NCBI GenBank assembly: GCA_021776565.1
Contig: JAJFFQ010000038.1
Coordinates: 1-64,000, forward strand
Source: Robiginitomaculum sp.
Lineage (GTDB): Bacteria; Pseudomonadota; Alphaproteobacteria; Caulobacterales; Maricaulaceae
Direction: 5' to 3'
DNA length: 64,000 nucleotides
Positions 19,589 through 28,438 of the stretch are shown one piece after another. The position numbers and the translations under genes are program-made. How positions within the stretch are numbered: position 1 is the stretch's first letter; each line of letters begins with the position of its first letter. The notes below the pieces were generated by a model that had not been told where the DNA came from, made no database searches, and saw nothing but the letters and a program-made list of their open reading frames with translations.

Positions 19589-20917
19589 CTATTTTTCCCC
19601 GATGCGGGCGATGATTATAGGGCGCGGTGCTGGCTGCTCTGCCCCTTCTTCAATACTATACATTTTCTTCAACGCCTGTGCAGCAATGCTGGCATCATCA
19701 ACCTTACGCGCATGGACAAAAGCAATTGGCTCGCCCGCTTGCACAATTGCGCCCACAGGTTTCAGATCAACAAACCCCACAGCATGGTCAATGTTCTGAT
19801 CGGCACGGGTTCGCCCACCGCCAAGGCCGATCACGGCCAAACCAATTCCGCGCGCATCAATGGTACTGATAATGCCGGATTTTTGTGCCAAAATCGGGAT
19901 AATTACCGGCGCCAAGGGAAGATAGTTTACGTAATTTTCCACAAAATTATTTGGCCCATTAAGGGCGCTGACCATGCGCCCGAAAACCTGCGCTGCTGCG
20001 CCGCTGTCCAGCACCTCACGGGCTTTGGCCAAACCCGCCTGTTCATTTTGTACCAAACCACCCAAAACTAACATTTCCGCCACCAGTTGAAGAGTCACAT
20101 CTTCCAAACGAGAATCACGCGCTTCACCGGTGAGAAACCGCACTGCATTGACTACTTCTACGGCGTTCCCTGCTGCACTGGCCAAAGGCTCATTCATGTC
20201 GGTTAATATGGCACTGGTGCGCACCCCGGCACCATTGGCCACCTCAACAAGGCTGGTTGCCAGTTCGCGTGCAAATTTTTCATCCGATGCAAATGCGCCA
20301 TTGCCGCATTTTACATCCATCACCAGGCTATCCAGCCCTTCGGCCAGCTTTTTGGAAAGTATTGATGCGGTAATAAGCGGCACGGATTCAACCGTAGCCG
20401 TCACATCCCGCGTGGCGTAAAAACGTTGATCTGCCGGTGCCAGGGCTGCCGTCTGGCCAATAATGGCGCAGCCAACATCTTTAACAACACGAGTGAAGGT
20501 TTGTTGATCCGGTATGGCCTGATAACCGGGAATGGACTCGAACTTGTCCAGCGTGCCACCGGTATGTCCAAGGCCGCGCCCTGAAATCATGGGTACAGCA
20601 CCACCCGCCGCCGCGACCATAGGGCCAAGCATAAGAGAAACATTATCACCTACGCCACCGGTAGAATGTTTATCCAGCACAGGCTTGTCGATACCTGCCT
20701 TTTGCCAGTCCATCACCAGACCTGAATCGCGCATGGCACAGGTCAGCGCCACACATTCATCACGGCTCATGCCATTAAAGAATACCGCCATGGCAAAGGC
20801 AGCAATCTGGCCTTCACTGATTGAATTATCGGCAATACCGGCGGCAAACCGGGTAATGTCTTCGGCGCGCAAGGTTTTGCCATCACGCTTGGTGCGGATA
20901 ATTTCCTGTGGGAGCAT
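19589..20917 (-). CDS. deoA: Thymidine phosphorylase
   Basis: DeoA cleaves thymidine and deoxyuridine with phosphate to the base and deoxyribose-1-phosphate. The 442 residues contain the phosphate-binding signature [10 protein letters not shown] (Lys83, His84, Ser85), [13 protein letters not shown], and a C-terminal barrel-sandwich domain ending in [12 protein letters not shown]. The frame is open 35 codons further upstream, but those codons are translated from a dispersed palindromic repeat (20979-21056). The ATG at 20917, giving [13 protein letters not shown], is the family start. Confidence 0.94.
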   Translation of the reverse strand: MLPQEIIRTKRDGKTLRAEDITRFAAGIADNSISEGQIAAFAMAVFFNGMSRDECVALTCAMRDSGLVMDWQKAGIDKPVLDKHSTGGVGDNVSLMLGPMVAAAGGAVPMISGRGLGHTGGTLDKFESIPGYQAIPDQQTFTRVVKDVGCAIIGQTAALAPADQRFYATRDVTATVESVPLITASILSKKLAEGLDSLVMDVKCGNGAFASDEKFARELATSLVEVANGAGVRTSAILTDMNEPLASAAGNAVEVVNAVRFLTGEARDSRLEDVTLQLVAEMLVLGGLVQNEQAGLAKAREVLDSGAAAQVFGRMVSALNGPNNFVENYVNYLPLAPVIIPILAQKSGIISTIDARGIGLAVIGLGGGRTRADQNIDHAVGFVDLKPVGAIVQAGEPIAFVHARKVDDASIAAQALKKMYSIEEGAEQPAPRPIIIARIGEK

Positions 20918-20978
20918 ATATTTAAGTCCTGTACACAAAGAAATTCTGTGTTTTCGTTTCTCCACCAGCCCACAATTT

Positions 20979-21056
20979 GTCATCACCCGGCTTGTCCGGG
21001 TGATCCAGTCTTGTTTTGCCAAGGCTCTGGATTACCCGAATAAATCGGGCAATGAC
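20979..21056. repeat. Dispersed palindromic repeat, copy 2
   Basis: The sequence begins GTCATCACCCGGCTTGTCCG and ends with a second arm (ATTACCCGAATAAATCGGGC then AATGAC). It has the same two-hairpin layout as the copy at 25836-25913, with CCAG near the left arm and CTGGAT at the start of the right arm. It lies between the ALDH16 stop and the deoA start. Confidence 0.8.
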
Positions 21057-21097
21057 AGGGTAGAGAATTACAGGCGCATGACCTTTATTTCTCACGG

Positions 21098-23482
21098 TTA
21101 ATCCCCATAAGGCAGCCAGATATTTTTAACCTGTGTGGCTTCACGCAGGAAACGACGGCCCTCACCAGTTGTGCGATCCACCCAGTCACGGGCTTTGCCG
21201 TGATTTACCCAGGTGCGCTTGAGATTACCAATGGATAGGCGCTCAACCATGGCTGCACCTTGCGCACTGCCATGATACCAAAGCGCGTCCAGTTGATCGT
21301 GTTCAGCCAGAACCTTGGCCATTTCATCACGAGAACCGGTAACAATGTTAACCACACCACCCGGCAGGTCAGACGTTTCCAGAATTTGATAAAAATCTGT
21401 GCCAATCAAGGCATAACGCTCTGATGGTATCATAACCGCACGATTACCGGTTCCAATGATTGGCGCCATCAGGGACACAAAATTCAACAATGGTGCATTA
21501 TCCGGACACACCGCACCAATAATGCCTATAGGCTCCTTGACTGCCAGCGCCACATTTTGCACTGGCGGCGTGTGAACCTGACCATCATATTTATCGGCCC
21601 ATGCCCCATAAGAGAACAGGCGACTGATGGAGGCCTTCACCTCTGCCTCTGCTTTTGCCTTGCTGGCTCCGGTCAGATCGCGCAAACGTGCGGTGAACTC
21701 ATCGGCGCGAACACTCAAATTTTCAGCAATGTAGTATAGGATTTGCGCCCGGTTATAAGCCGTGCGCACGGCCCAGCATTTGTTTAGATACGCAGCTTCT
21801 ACGGCGTTGCGAATATCCTTGCGATTGCCCTGACCCACTCGCCCGGCAAATTCGCCTTTATGATTGAGTATAGTCGCCGTATTACCACCATCAGGGCGCG
21901 CCTGTTTGCCACCAATGTAATTTTTTGGCGTGCGATCAATGGCACCCAGGCCAGCCATTTCTGACCTACCCACTGGGTCTGGCGCTGCAATGACTACATC
22001 ACCCTTTGCGGCCCAGTCATGCTTTGGTTTTAGATACTCAAACATGCCCTCGCGGCCACCTTCGCGGCCAAACCCGCTTTCGCGATAGCCGCCAAAGCCG
22101 CATGCAGCGTCAAACTGATTGGCAGAATTAACCCAGACAATACCGGCCTTGATTTGCGAAGCCATTTCCAGCGCACGGTTGATGTTTTCAGACCAGATAG
22201 AGCTGGCCAGACCATAACGGCTGTTATTGGCCAGTGCCACGGCATCATCCAGTGAACGAAAACTCATTACCGTCAGAACCGGGCCAAAAATTTCTTCACG
22301 CACGGCGATGTTGGCCGGGCTGACATCGGTCAGCAGAGTTGGCGGATAGAAACAGCCCTTTTCAGGCATTGGCACGTCAGGTTGCCATTTGGTTGCGCCT
22401 TCCGCCACGCCCTGCTCTACCAGCTTATCAATATTCGCACGCTGAACGGGGTCAATAATTGCGCCCATATCCATGGCTTTATCAAGCGGGTCACCAATGC
22501 GAAAATGTGACAAACGTTGCTTTATTTTGGCAATGAGTTCATCGGCAACGCCTTCTTCAACCAAGAGGCGCGATCCAGCACAACATACCTGCCCCTGATT
22601 AAACCAGATGGCATCCACAAGGCCTTCAACTGCGCTATCAAGGTCGGCATCTTCAAATACAATAAACGGTGATTTTCCACCAAGTTCCAGGGTGAGTTTT
22701 TTGCCAGAACCTGCTGTACTTGCACGAATAATTCGCCCAACATCAGTTGATCCGGTAAACGCAATTTTAGCAATACCGGGATGCTCGACCATCGCTGCAC
22801 CGGTTTTCCCGGCACCAGTGATAATGTTGACGACACCGGCGGGAAGCCCGGCTTCTTCGCATAATTGAGCAAAGTAAAGCGCCGTCAGTGAGGTAAATTC
22901 AGCCGGTTTTAGCACGATCACATTACCCGCCGCCAAAGCGGGTGCAATTTTCCAGGACAGCATTAAAAACGGAAAATTCCAGGGAATGATCTGCCCGACC
23001 ACGCCCAGGGACTGATAATCCGGCAATTCCTGATCCAGAAGCTGTGCCCAGCCCGCATGATAGTAAAAATGCCGCGCCGCAAGCGGAATATCAATATCGC
23101 GGGTTTCACGTAATGTTTTACCATTGTCCAGGCTTTCCAGAACAGAAATAAAGCGGCTATTCTTCTGGATCAGGCGCGCCAGGGCATAAAGATACCGGGC
23201 GCGGGTATGCCCCGCCAAAGCAGACCATTTTGCATGGGCCGCACTGGCAGCCTCAACGGCAGCATCAACATCTTGCCTGGAGCCGTTGGCGATTTTGGCC
23301 AAAAGCTTGCCATCAGCAGGATTGGTGTCATCAAAATATGCTGTTGGTGAAGGTTTGACCCACTCTCCGCCAATATAATGCGAAAAACCGCTCTTGTGCT
23401 CCTTTAACCAGTCACGCACATATGAGGCATCTTCCGGTGCCGGGCCATAATTCATCGTATCAAAAATTTCTGCGACACTCAT
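21098..23482 (-). CDS. ALDH16-type aldehyde dehydrogenase with second pseudo-ALDH domain
   Basis: This 794-residue protein is about 300 residues longer than a normal aldehyde dehydrogenase. The first domain (to about residue 495) is complete. Asn169 is in PWNFP, Lys192 in LKPAEFT, Glu266 in LELGGK, and the catalytic nucleophile Cys300 in NQGQVCC. A second ALDH-like domain (about 520-790, beginning NYIGGKQA) lacks the cysteine motif. This two-domain plan is that of ALDH16, whose bacterial members are active. The start is 3 nt after the deoC stop. Because DeoC releases acetaldehyde, oxidation of that aldehyde is the likely role here; this is inferred from context. Confidence 0.85.
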   Translation of the reverse strand: MSVAEIFDTMNYGPAPEDASYVRDWLKEHKSGFSHYIGGEWVKPSPTAYFDDTNPADGKLLAKIANGSRQDVDAAVEAASAAHAKWSALAGHTRARYLYALARLIQKNSRFISVLESLDNGKTLRETRDIDIPLAARHFYYHAGWAQLLDQELPDYQSLGVVGQIIPWNFPFLMLSWKIAPALAAGNVIVLKPAEFTSLTALYFAQLCEEAGLPAGVVNIITGAGKTGAAMVEHPGIAKIAFTGSTDVGRIIRASTAGSGKKLTLELGGKSPFIVFEDADLDSAVEGLVDAIWFNQGQVCCAGSRLLVEEGVADELIAKIKQRLSHFRIGDPLDKAMDMGAIIDPVQRANIDKLVEQGVAEGATKWQPDVPMPEKGCFYPPTLLTDVSPANIAVREEIFGPVLTVMSFRSLDDAVALANNSRYGLASSIWSENINRALEMASQIKAGIVWVNSANQFDAACGFGGYRESGFGREGGREGMFEYLKPKHDWAAKGDVVIAAPDPVGRSEMAGLGAIDRTPKNYIGGKQARPDGGNTATILNHKGEFAGRVGQGNRKDIRNAVEAAYLNKCWAVRTAYNRAQILYYIAENLSVRADEFTARLRDLTGASKAKAEAEVKASISRLFSYGAWADKYDGQVHTPPVQNVALAVKEPIGIIGAVCPDNAPLLNFVSLMAPIIGTGNRAVMIPSERYALIGTDFYQILETSDLPGGVVNIVTGSRDEMAKVLAEHDQLDALWYHGSAQGAAMVERLSIGNLKRTWVNHGKARDWVDRTTGEGRRFLREATQVKNIWLPYGD

Positions 23483-23485
23483 TGT

Positions 23486-24463
23486 CTAACCCATTGGATG
23501 GCGGTTGGCGGCGCTGTAACGCCCGGTAATGAAGTGCTCAAGCTGGCGCTCTATATCGCCCAGAAGGCTGGAGGCGCCAAAGCGTAGCAATTCCGGTTGC
23601 AACCATTCATTACCCAATTCCTCCTTGACCAGCACCAGATATTGCAAGGCAGTTCTGGATACTGAAATGCCACCCGCTGGCTTGAAACCAATCTTATAAC
23701 CGGTTTTATCAAAATACTGTCGAATCATGCGCAACATTATAAGGCTAACCGGTTGCGTGGCATTAACCGTTTCCATACCAGTGGAGGTTTTGATAAAATC
23801 TGCACCGGCCATCATGCAAATCATTGATGCCTTGGCGACTTTGGTCATGGAACCAAGTTGCCCCGTGGCCAAAATAGTTTTCAAATGCGCTTCGCCGCAG
23901 GCCTCACGATACAAGGCCACCTCGTCATAGAGCGCCTTCCAGTTTGCGGTCAGCACATAGCGTCGGCTTATCACAATATCAATCTCGGTGGCTCCGGCGG
24001 TAACAGAGGCCCGTATCTCGGCCAGCCTTGTCTCAAGTGGAGATAACCCCGCCGGAAAACCCGTGGAAACCGCCGCAACAGGGATGCCTGAGCCTATCAG
24101 AGCCTTAACCGCCACTGGCACCATTTCATGATAAACACAGACGGCCCCGGTAGTAAGCGAAGCATTTTCCATGCTCAGCGCCGCCAATAAATCACTGCGC
24201 ACGGGCTGGCGCGCCTTGGCACACAGGCGTTGCACGCGGCCCGGCGTATCATCACCCGACAGTGTGGTTAGATCAATCAGGGTGATCGCTTTCAAGAGCC
24301 AGGCAGCCTGCCATTGTTTTTTAACTGTGCGGCGGGCGTTTAGCGTTGCAATGCGACGTTCTACTGCCGAACGGTTAACCCGTATCCCCTCCACCCATTC
24401 AGGGTGAAATACCATTCCAGGATTGCGCTGGTTTGACGCCAAATGGTGTATTTCAGCACCCAT
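23486..24463 (-). CDS. deoC: Deoxyribose-phosphate aldolase
   Basis: DeoC splits 2-deoxyribose-5-phosphate into glyceraldehyde-3-phosphate and acetaldehyde, the exit reaction of deoxynucleoside catabolism. The 325-residue protein is of the longer class. The Schiff-base lysine is in ADFIKTSTG, and the second conserved lysine is in GFKPAGGIS. The upstream lysine/aspartate region is ITLIDLTTLSGDDTPGRV. The ATG at 24463 (MGAEIHH) is chosen because purine-rich AGGAAAAGAG precedes it, whereas the ATG pair at 24514/24511 has no ribosome-binding site. A RutR-like palindrome lies 84 nt upstream. Confidence 0.93.
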   Translation of the reverse strand: MGAEIHHLASNQRNPGMVFHPEWVEGIRVNRSAVERRIATLNARRTVKKQWQAAWLLKAITLIDLTTLSGDDTPGRVQRLCAKARQPVRSDLLAALSMENASLTTGAVCVYHEMVPVAVKALIGSGIPVAAVSTGFPAGLSPLETRLAEIRASVTAGATEIDIVISRRYVLTANWKALYDEVALYREACGEAHLKTILATGQLGSMTKVAKASMICMMAGADFIKTSTGMETVNATQPVSLIMLRMIRQYFDKTGYKIGFKPAGGISVSRTALQYLVLVKEELGNEWLQPELLRFGASSLLGDIERQLEHFITGRYSAANRHPMG

Positions 24464-24546
24464 GTTTTTCTCTTTTCCTACGCCGTGCTCACAAGACGTT
24501 TCAATAGTCATCATGACATATTTGCGCGCGAGAGAACACCCCTAAC

Positions 24547-24562
24547 CTGACCATATGGTCAG
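24547..24562. promoter_or_regulatory. RutR/TetR-type operator palindrome upstream of deoC
   Basis: CTGACCATATGGTCAG is a perfect 16-bp inverted repeat in the 118-nt gap between punA and deoC. It matches the core of the RutR consensus (TTGACCANNTGGTCAA) at every specified inner position. RutR is a TetR-family regulator of pyrimidine metabolism. The neighbouring genes break down pyrimidine and purine nucleosides, so an operator for a pyrimidine-sensing repressor is plausible. Other TetR-family proteins bind similar GACC...GGTC sites, and no regulator gene is in this window. Confidence 0.6.
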
Positions 24563-24581
24563 TTAAAGATTGCAAATTGAC

Positions 24582-25400
24582 CTAAAGTGGGTTTTTGTGC
24601 AGGTCTGCAATAACCGTCTTGAACAATTTCATCATGTTATTGGCACCTTTCGCAGCAAACCGCATGGTCATTTCATGGCTTAGCACTTCGCTCTCCATCC
24701 CAGCACCATAATTGGTAATCAGGGATACCCCGCCAACCCGCAAACCCTGGTGACGTGCCAAAATGACCTCTGGCACGGTTGACATCCCCACCAGATCGCC
24801 GCCCATGACCCGCGTGGCCCGTATTTCGGCTGGCGTTTCAAAGCTTGGCCCGGAAAACCAGACATATACCCCTTCGTGCAGTTCTGCACCTGAGGCCTTG
24901 GCAGCTGCACGAAACCGGTCACGCAGTTCCGGATCATAGGCATCACACAGATCAACAAAACGCTCATTGCCCTCGGCACCGATCAAGGGATTTAGGCCGG
25001 AAAAATTGATATGGTCGGTAATCAGCGATGCAGAGCCAGGCGGCACGTCTTTGCGTAAACTGCCCGCCGCATTGGTCAGGATCAGGGTTTCCACACCCAG
25101 TGCCTTCAGGGTGCTGATCGGCAACGCCATAGCGCGGGCATCGCCATGTTCATAATAATGCGCCCGCCCCGCCAACAGTAATAACGGCGCGCCATCCATG
25201 TGCCCCGTTATTAACGCGCCCGCATGGGAAGCAACGCCCGAGATTGGGAAACCCGGTATTTCCTGATACGGGATGGTAATGGCATCCTGCAAGGCATCGG
25301 CGAGACCGCCCAGCCCAGACCCCAGGACAATGGCAAGGCGTTTTTGCTCGCCTATACGCGCCCGTATATAATCGGCAGCTTTATCAATCTCTGTGCTCAT
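24582..25400 (-). CDS. punA: Purine-nucleoside phosphorylase (class I, trimeric type)
   Basis: The enzyme phosphorolyses (deoxy)inosine and (deoxy)guanosine to the base plus (deoxy)ribose-1-phosphate. The 272 residues carry the phosphate-binding GSGLG (27-31), the family signature GRAHYYE (78-84), TNAAGSL, and VGMSTVPEV with the ribose contact. The C-terminal ITNYGAGM segment replaces the more usual TNxA(A/G)G. The frame is open upstream into cdd, but AAGGA lies 8 nt before the ATG at 25400, which gives the usual start. It begins 4 nt after the cdd stop. Confidence 0.92.
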   Translation of the reverse strand: MSTEIDKAADYIRARIGEQKRLAIVLGSGLGGLADALQDAITIPYQEIPGFPISGVASHAGALITGHMDGAPLLLLAGRAHYYEHGDARAMALPISTLKALGVETLILTNAAGSLRKDVPPGSASLITDHINFSGLNPLIGAEGNERFVDLCDAYDPELRDRFRAAAKASGAELHEGVYVWFSGPSFETPAEIRATRVMGGDLVGMSTVPEVILARHQGLRVGGVSLITNYGAGMESEVLSHEMTMRFAAKGANNMMKLFKTVIADLHKNPL

Positions 25401-25404
25401 TTTT

Positions 25405-25800
25405 TTAGTCCTTGAGTTTGAAAGCGCTGGGCAGCAACTCGTCCATACGCCATGTATGCGAGATACCATCCAGATTGCTCACATGCACCGGTGTATCAGC
25501 CGCAGCAAATTCCGACAAACGCTGACGACAGCCGCCGCATGGCGTGCCCGGCGGATCGCTTTTCGTCACCACGCAAACTTCGGTGATCTGTTTTGCACCC
25601 GCTGCAATCATGGCCGCTATGGCTGATGTTTCTGCGCACCACCCCTCCGGGTATGACGCATTTTCCACATTGGTACCGACGTAAGTATTGCCGTCATCGG
25701 CCAGCACCGCCGCGCCCACATGATAACTGGAATATGGCGCATGGGCGTTTTGCATTACTGTCCGCGCGGCCTCTATGAGGTGTTGTTTGTTGGTGGTCAT
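25405..25800 (-). CDS. cdd: Cytidine deaminase
   Basis: Cdd converts cytidine and deoxycytidine to uridine and deoxyuridine, feeding the thymidine/uridine phosphorylase route. The 131 residues are the normal length of the homotetrameric form. Zinc and catalytic residues are Cys55-Ala-Glu57 and Cys88 and Cys91 in PCGGC, and substrate-binding is in NVENASYPEG. It is the first gene of the nucleoside cluster, and two tandem palindromic repeats lie directly upstream. Confidence 0.96.
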   Translation of the reverse strand: MTTNKQHLIEAARTVMQNAHAPYSSYHVGAAVLADDGNTYVGTNVENASYPEGWCAETSAIAAMIAAGAKQITEVCVVTKSDPPGTPCGGCRQRLSEFAAADTPVHVSNLDGISHTWRMDELLPSAFKLKD

Positions 25801-25835
25801 GTCTGCTCCGGCGTTTTGCTTTCCAACTCTACCAT

Positions 25836-25913
25836 GTCATTGCCGGGCTTGTCCCGGCAATCCAGCTCATTTTCAATACTGTTCTGGATTACCCGACCCA
25901 GTCGGGTAATGAC
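25836..25913. repeat. Dispersed palindromic repeat, copy 3
   Basis: Left arm GTCATTGCCGGGCTTGTCCC then GGCAATCCAG; right arm CTGGATTACCCGACCCAGTC then GGGTAATGAC. Each arm can form its own hairpin, and the outer ends (GTCAT / ATGAC) are also inverted. It is nearly the same type as the copy at 20979-21056 and lies 22 nt from copy 4. Confidence 0.85.
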
Positions 25914-25935
25914 AGATCGAACTAATACTATTATT

Positions 25936-26004
25936 CGTCATTCCGGCGAAGGCCGGAATCCAGTTGTGAAGCTATTCTGGATACCGTCTTGCGACGGTAT
26001 GACG
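25936..26004. repeat. Dispersed palindromic repeat, copy 4
   Basis: Left arm CGTCATTCCGGCGAAGGCCG then GAATCCAG; right arm CTGGATACCGTCTTGCGACG then GTATGACG. It forms a tandem pair with copy 3 in the 210-nt gap between the tdh and cdd genes and shares its arm sequences with the degenerate copy at 710-782. Confidence 0.85.
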
Positions 26005-26010
26005 CCTGTT

Positions 26011-27036
26011 TCACTCCCAATCCAGTATTACCTTGCCTGACTTTCCGCTGCGCATGGCATCGAAGCCCTCCTGAAAATCGTCGACCGGAAAATGGTGGGT
26101 GATAATCGGTTTGACGCTTAGGCCCGATCCCATCATGGCCAGCATTTTATACCAGGTTTCAAACATGCGGCGGCCATAAATTGCCTGAATGGTCAGGGCT
26201 TTGGTGATAACAATTGACCAGCGCACCTGTGTTTCGCCGCCCGGTATACCCAGTAGTGCAATTTTGCCGCCCATGACCATGGTATCGACCATTTGCGTAA
26301 ACGCCGGGCCAGCACCAGACATTTCCAAGCCTACATCAAAGCCCTCGCGCATACCAAGCTCAGCCATAACATCGCGCAGATCTTCCGTCGCGACGTTTAC
26401 GGGCCGTACATCGGCGAGATTGCCGGCCAGTTCCAGCCGGTGCGGGTTTATATCGGTAATGACCACATGACGGGCGCCGGCATGGCGGGCAACGGCCCCG
26501 GCCATGGCACCAATAGGCCCGGCCCCGGTGATGAGAACGTCCTCCCCCACCAGATCAAAGGTCAGGGCCGCATGAGTGGCATTGCCAAGAGGATCCAGAA
26601 TGGCACCCTCATCATCGCTGACATAATCGGGTAGTGGCACCACATTAAAGGCTGGAATAGCCAGATATTCTGCAAACGCACCCGGGCGGTTAACGCCCAC
26701 GCCTTTGGTGTCTGGCGAGAGATGCCATTTGCCCTCACGGGCAGCACGGCTGCGGTCACCAACAATATGGCCTTCACCGGACACCCGAAGGCCGACCGCG
26801 TGACGCGAAACATTACTGCCCAGCTCAACAATCTCGCCCATAAACTCATGGCCGGTAATCAGCGGCACCGGCACATTGTCCTGTGACCATTCATCCCAAT
26901 TGTATATATGAATATCTGTGCCACAAATGGCGGTTTTCCTGATACGGATCAGCACATCATCAACACTCATTTGCGGCATGGGCATATCCTGCATCCAGAT
27001 GCCAGGTTCGGGTTTGGCTTTGACCAGGGCCTTCAT
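26011..27036 (-). CDS. tdh: L-threonine 3-dehydrogenase lacking the structural-zinc cysteines
   Basis: Tdh oxidises L-threonine to 2-amino-3-ketobutyrate with NAD+, and Kbl then cleaves it to glycine and acetyl-CoA. This 341-residue zinc alcohol-dehydrogenase-family protein has catalytic-site ligands Cys38, His63 and Glu64, the Rossmann motif [11 protein letters not shown] and the family sequence [13 protein letters not shown]. The four cysteines that bind structural zinc in the E. coli enzyme are absent; the loop reads [18 protein letters not shown] instead. The ATG overlaps the kbl stop (ATGA), so the pair is co-translated. Confidence 0.93.
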   Translation of the reverse strand: MKALVKAKPEPGIWMQDMPMPQMSVDDVLIRIRKTAICGTDIHIYNWDEWSQDNVPVPLITGHEFMGEIVELGSNVSRHAVGLRVSGEGHIVGDRSRAAREGKWHLSPDTKGVGVNRPGAFAEYLAIPAFNVVPLPDYVSDDEGAILDPLGNATHAALTFDLVGEDVLITGAGPIGAMAGAVARHAGARHVVITDINPHRLELAGNLADVRPVNVATEDLRDVMAELGMREGFDVGLEMSGAGPAFTQMVDTMVMGGKIALLGIPGGETQVRWSIVITKALTIQAIYGRRMFETWYKMLAMMGSGLSVKPIITHHFPVDDFQEGFDAMRSGKSGKVILDWE

Positions 27037-28238
27037 GTGATGACCCCCAGTTTGCGTCCAACGCGGATAAACGCGGCTATGACAAAATCTATATGCTCGC
27101 TGGTGTGTGCCGCAGACATTTGCGTGCGGATGCGCGCCTGTCCCCTGGGTACAACGGGGAATGAAAACCCGGTGACATAAACACCTTCGTCCAGCATCAT
27201 TGCCGCCATATTCTGCGCCAGTCTGGCATCCCCAAGCATAACCGGGATAATCGGGTGCTCACCGGGTGTCAGGGTGAAACCGGCTGCGCTCATGCCCGCA
27301 CGGAAGCGTTTTGCATTATTAAACAATTGCGCCCGCAAGCCATCGCCATCACTGACCAGTTCCAGTGCCTTTAACCCGGCGGCGCACAACATTGGCGGCA
27401 GGGCATTTGAGAACAGGTAAGGCCGCGATCGTTGCCGTAACATATCCAGCACCTCCTTTGGGCCGGACACATAGCCCCCCGCCGCGCCGCCAAGCGCCTT
27501 GCCCAGCGTGCCCGTGAGAATGTCCACCCGATCCTCAACGCCGCAATGCTCCGGCGTACCGCGCCCGTGTGCACCCATAAAGCCGGTGGCATGGCTGTCA
27601 TCGACCATCACCAGAGCGCCATATTGCTCAGCCAGATCACATATGCCAGGCAGATTGGCGATAATCCCATCCATGGAAAACACACCATCTGTGGCAATGA
27701 TTGTGTGCCGCGCCCCGGCTTTTTTGGCGACTTTAAGCTGCGCCTCAAGATCATCCATGTCATTATTGGCATAGCGATAGCGTTTGGCTTTGCACAGCCT
27801 GATGCCATCAATGATCGAGGCATGGTTCAGGGCATCAGAAATAATGGCGTCCTCAGGCCCGAACAAAGGTTCAAACAGACCACCATTGGCATCAAAACAT
27901 GCCACATACAGTAAGCTGTCTTGTTTGCCAAAGAACGTACTTAATGCGACTTCCAGTTTGTGGTGAATCCCCTGAGTGCCACAGATAAAACGCACCGAAG
28001 CCATGCCAAAACCGTGCGCATCGAGCGAGTCTTTTGCAGCTTGAACAAGTGCTGGCGAATCGGCAAGACCGAGATAGTTATTGGCACAAAAATTAAGGAC
28101 GTGATCGCTCGTTTCTCCCCTCTGCACATCAATTTTCGCCCCTTGCGGTGATATAATGGTGCGCTCTGCCTTGGTTAGTCCGGCCTCGTCTATGACGCGC
28201 AATTCGTCGCGTAAATGCTGATAAAACCTTTGGTTCAT
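27033..28238 (-). CDS. kbl: 2-amino-3-ketobutyrate CoA ligase (glycine C-acetyltransferase)
   Basis: This PLP enzyme of the alpha-oxoamine synthase family completes threonine breakdown with Tdh. The 401 residues include [10 protein letters not shown] near the N-terminus, the cofactor-contacting [11 protein letters not shown], and the PLP lysine in [15 protein letters not shown]. The start is the ATG at 28238 ([13 protein letters not shown]) with GGAAA-rich sequence upstream. The longer frame adds 18 codons that run into the divergent promoter region. It is coupled to tdh by ATGA. Confidence 0.95.
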   Translation of the reverse strand: MNQRFYQHLRDELRVIDEAGLTKAERTIISPQGAKIDVQRGETSDHVLNFCANNYLGLADSPALVQAAKDSLDAHGFGMASVRFICGTQGIHHKLEVALSTFFGKQDSLLYVACFDANGGLFEPLFGPEDAIISDALNHASIIDGIRLCKAKRYRYANNDMDDLEAQLKVAKKAGARHTIIATDGVFSMDGIIANLPGICDLAEQYGALVMVDDSHATGFMGAHGRGTPEHCGVEDRVDILTGTLGKALGGAAGGYVSGPKEVLDMLRQRSRPYLFSNALPPMLCAAGLKALELVSDGDGLRAQLFNNAKRFRAGMSAAGFTLTPGEHPIIPVMLGDARLAQNMAAMMLDEGVYVTGFSFPVVPRGQARIRTQMSAAHTSEHIDFVIAAFIRVGRKLGVIT

Positions 28239-28438
28239 TATGCTTTTCCGTTTCCTGTTCGCCCAGGGTCTGCACCCAATTGGGTTGCCCAATGGCTTAT
28301 TGTTGTTTTGCCAAAGATAACCCCGTGCCTGCCAAGAGGAAAGGTGCTAAACTGAACGAATATGGCCGCAAGGTTACCATAATGTCGGCACAGTGTGCGG
28401 GCATAAAACCGTCCGGGGGGACGCATAAGGGGATAGAC

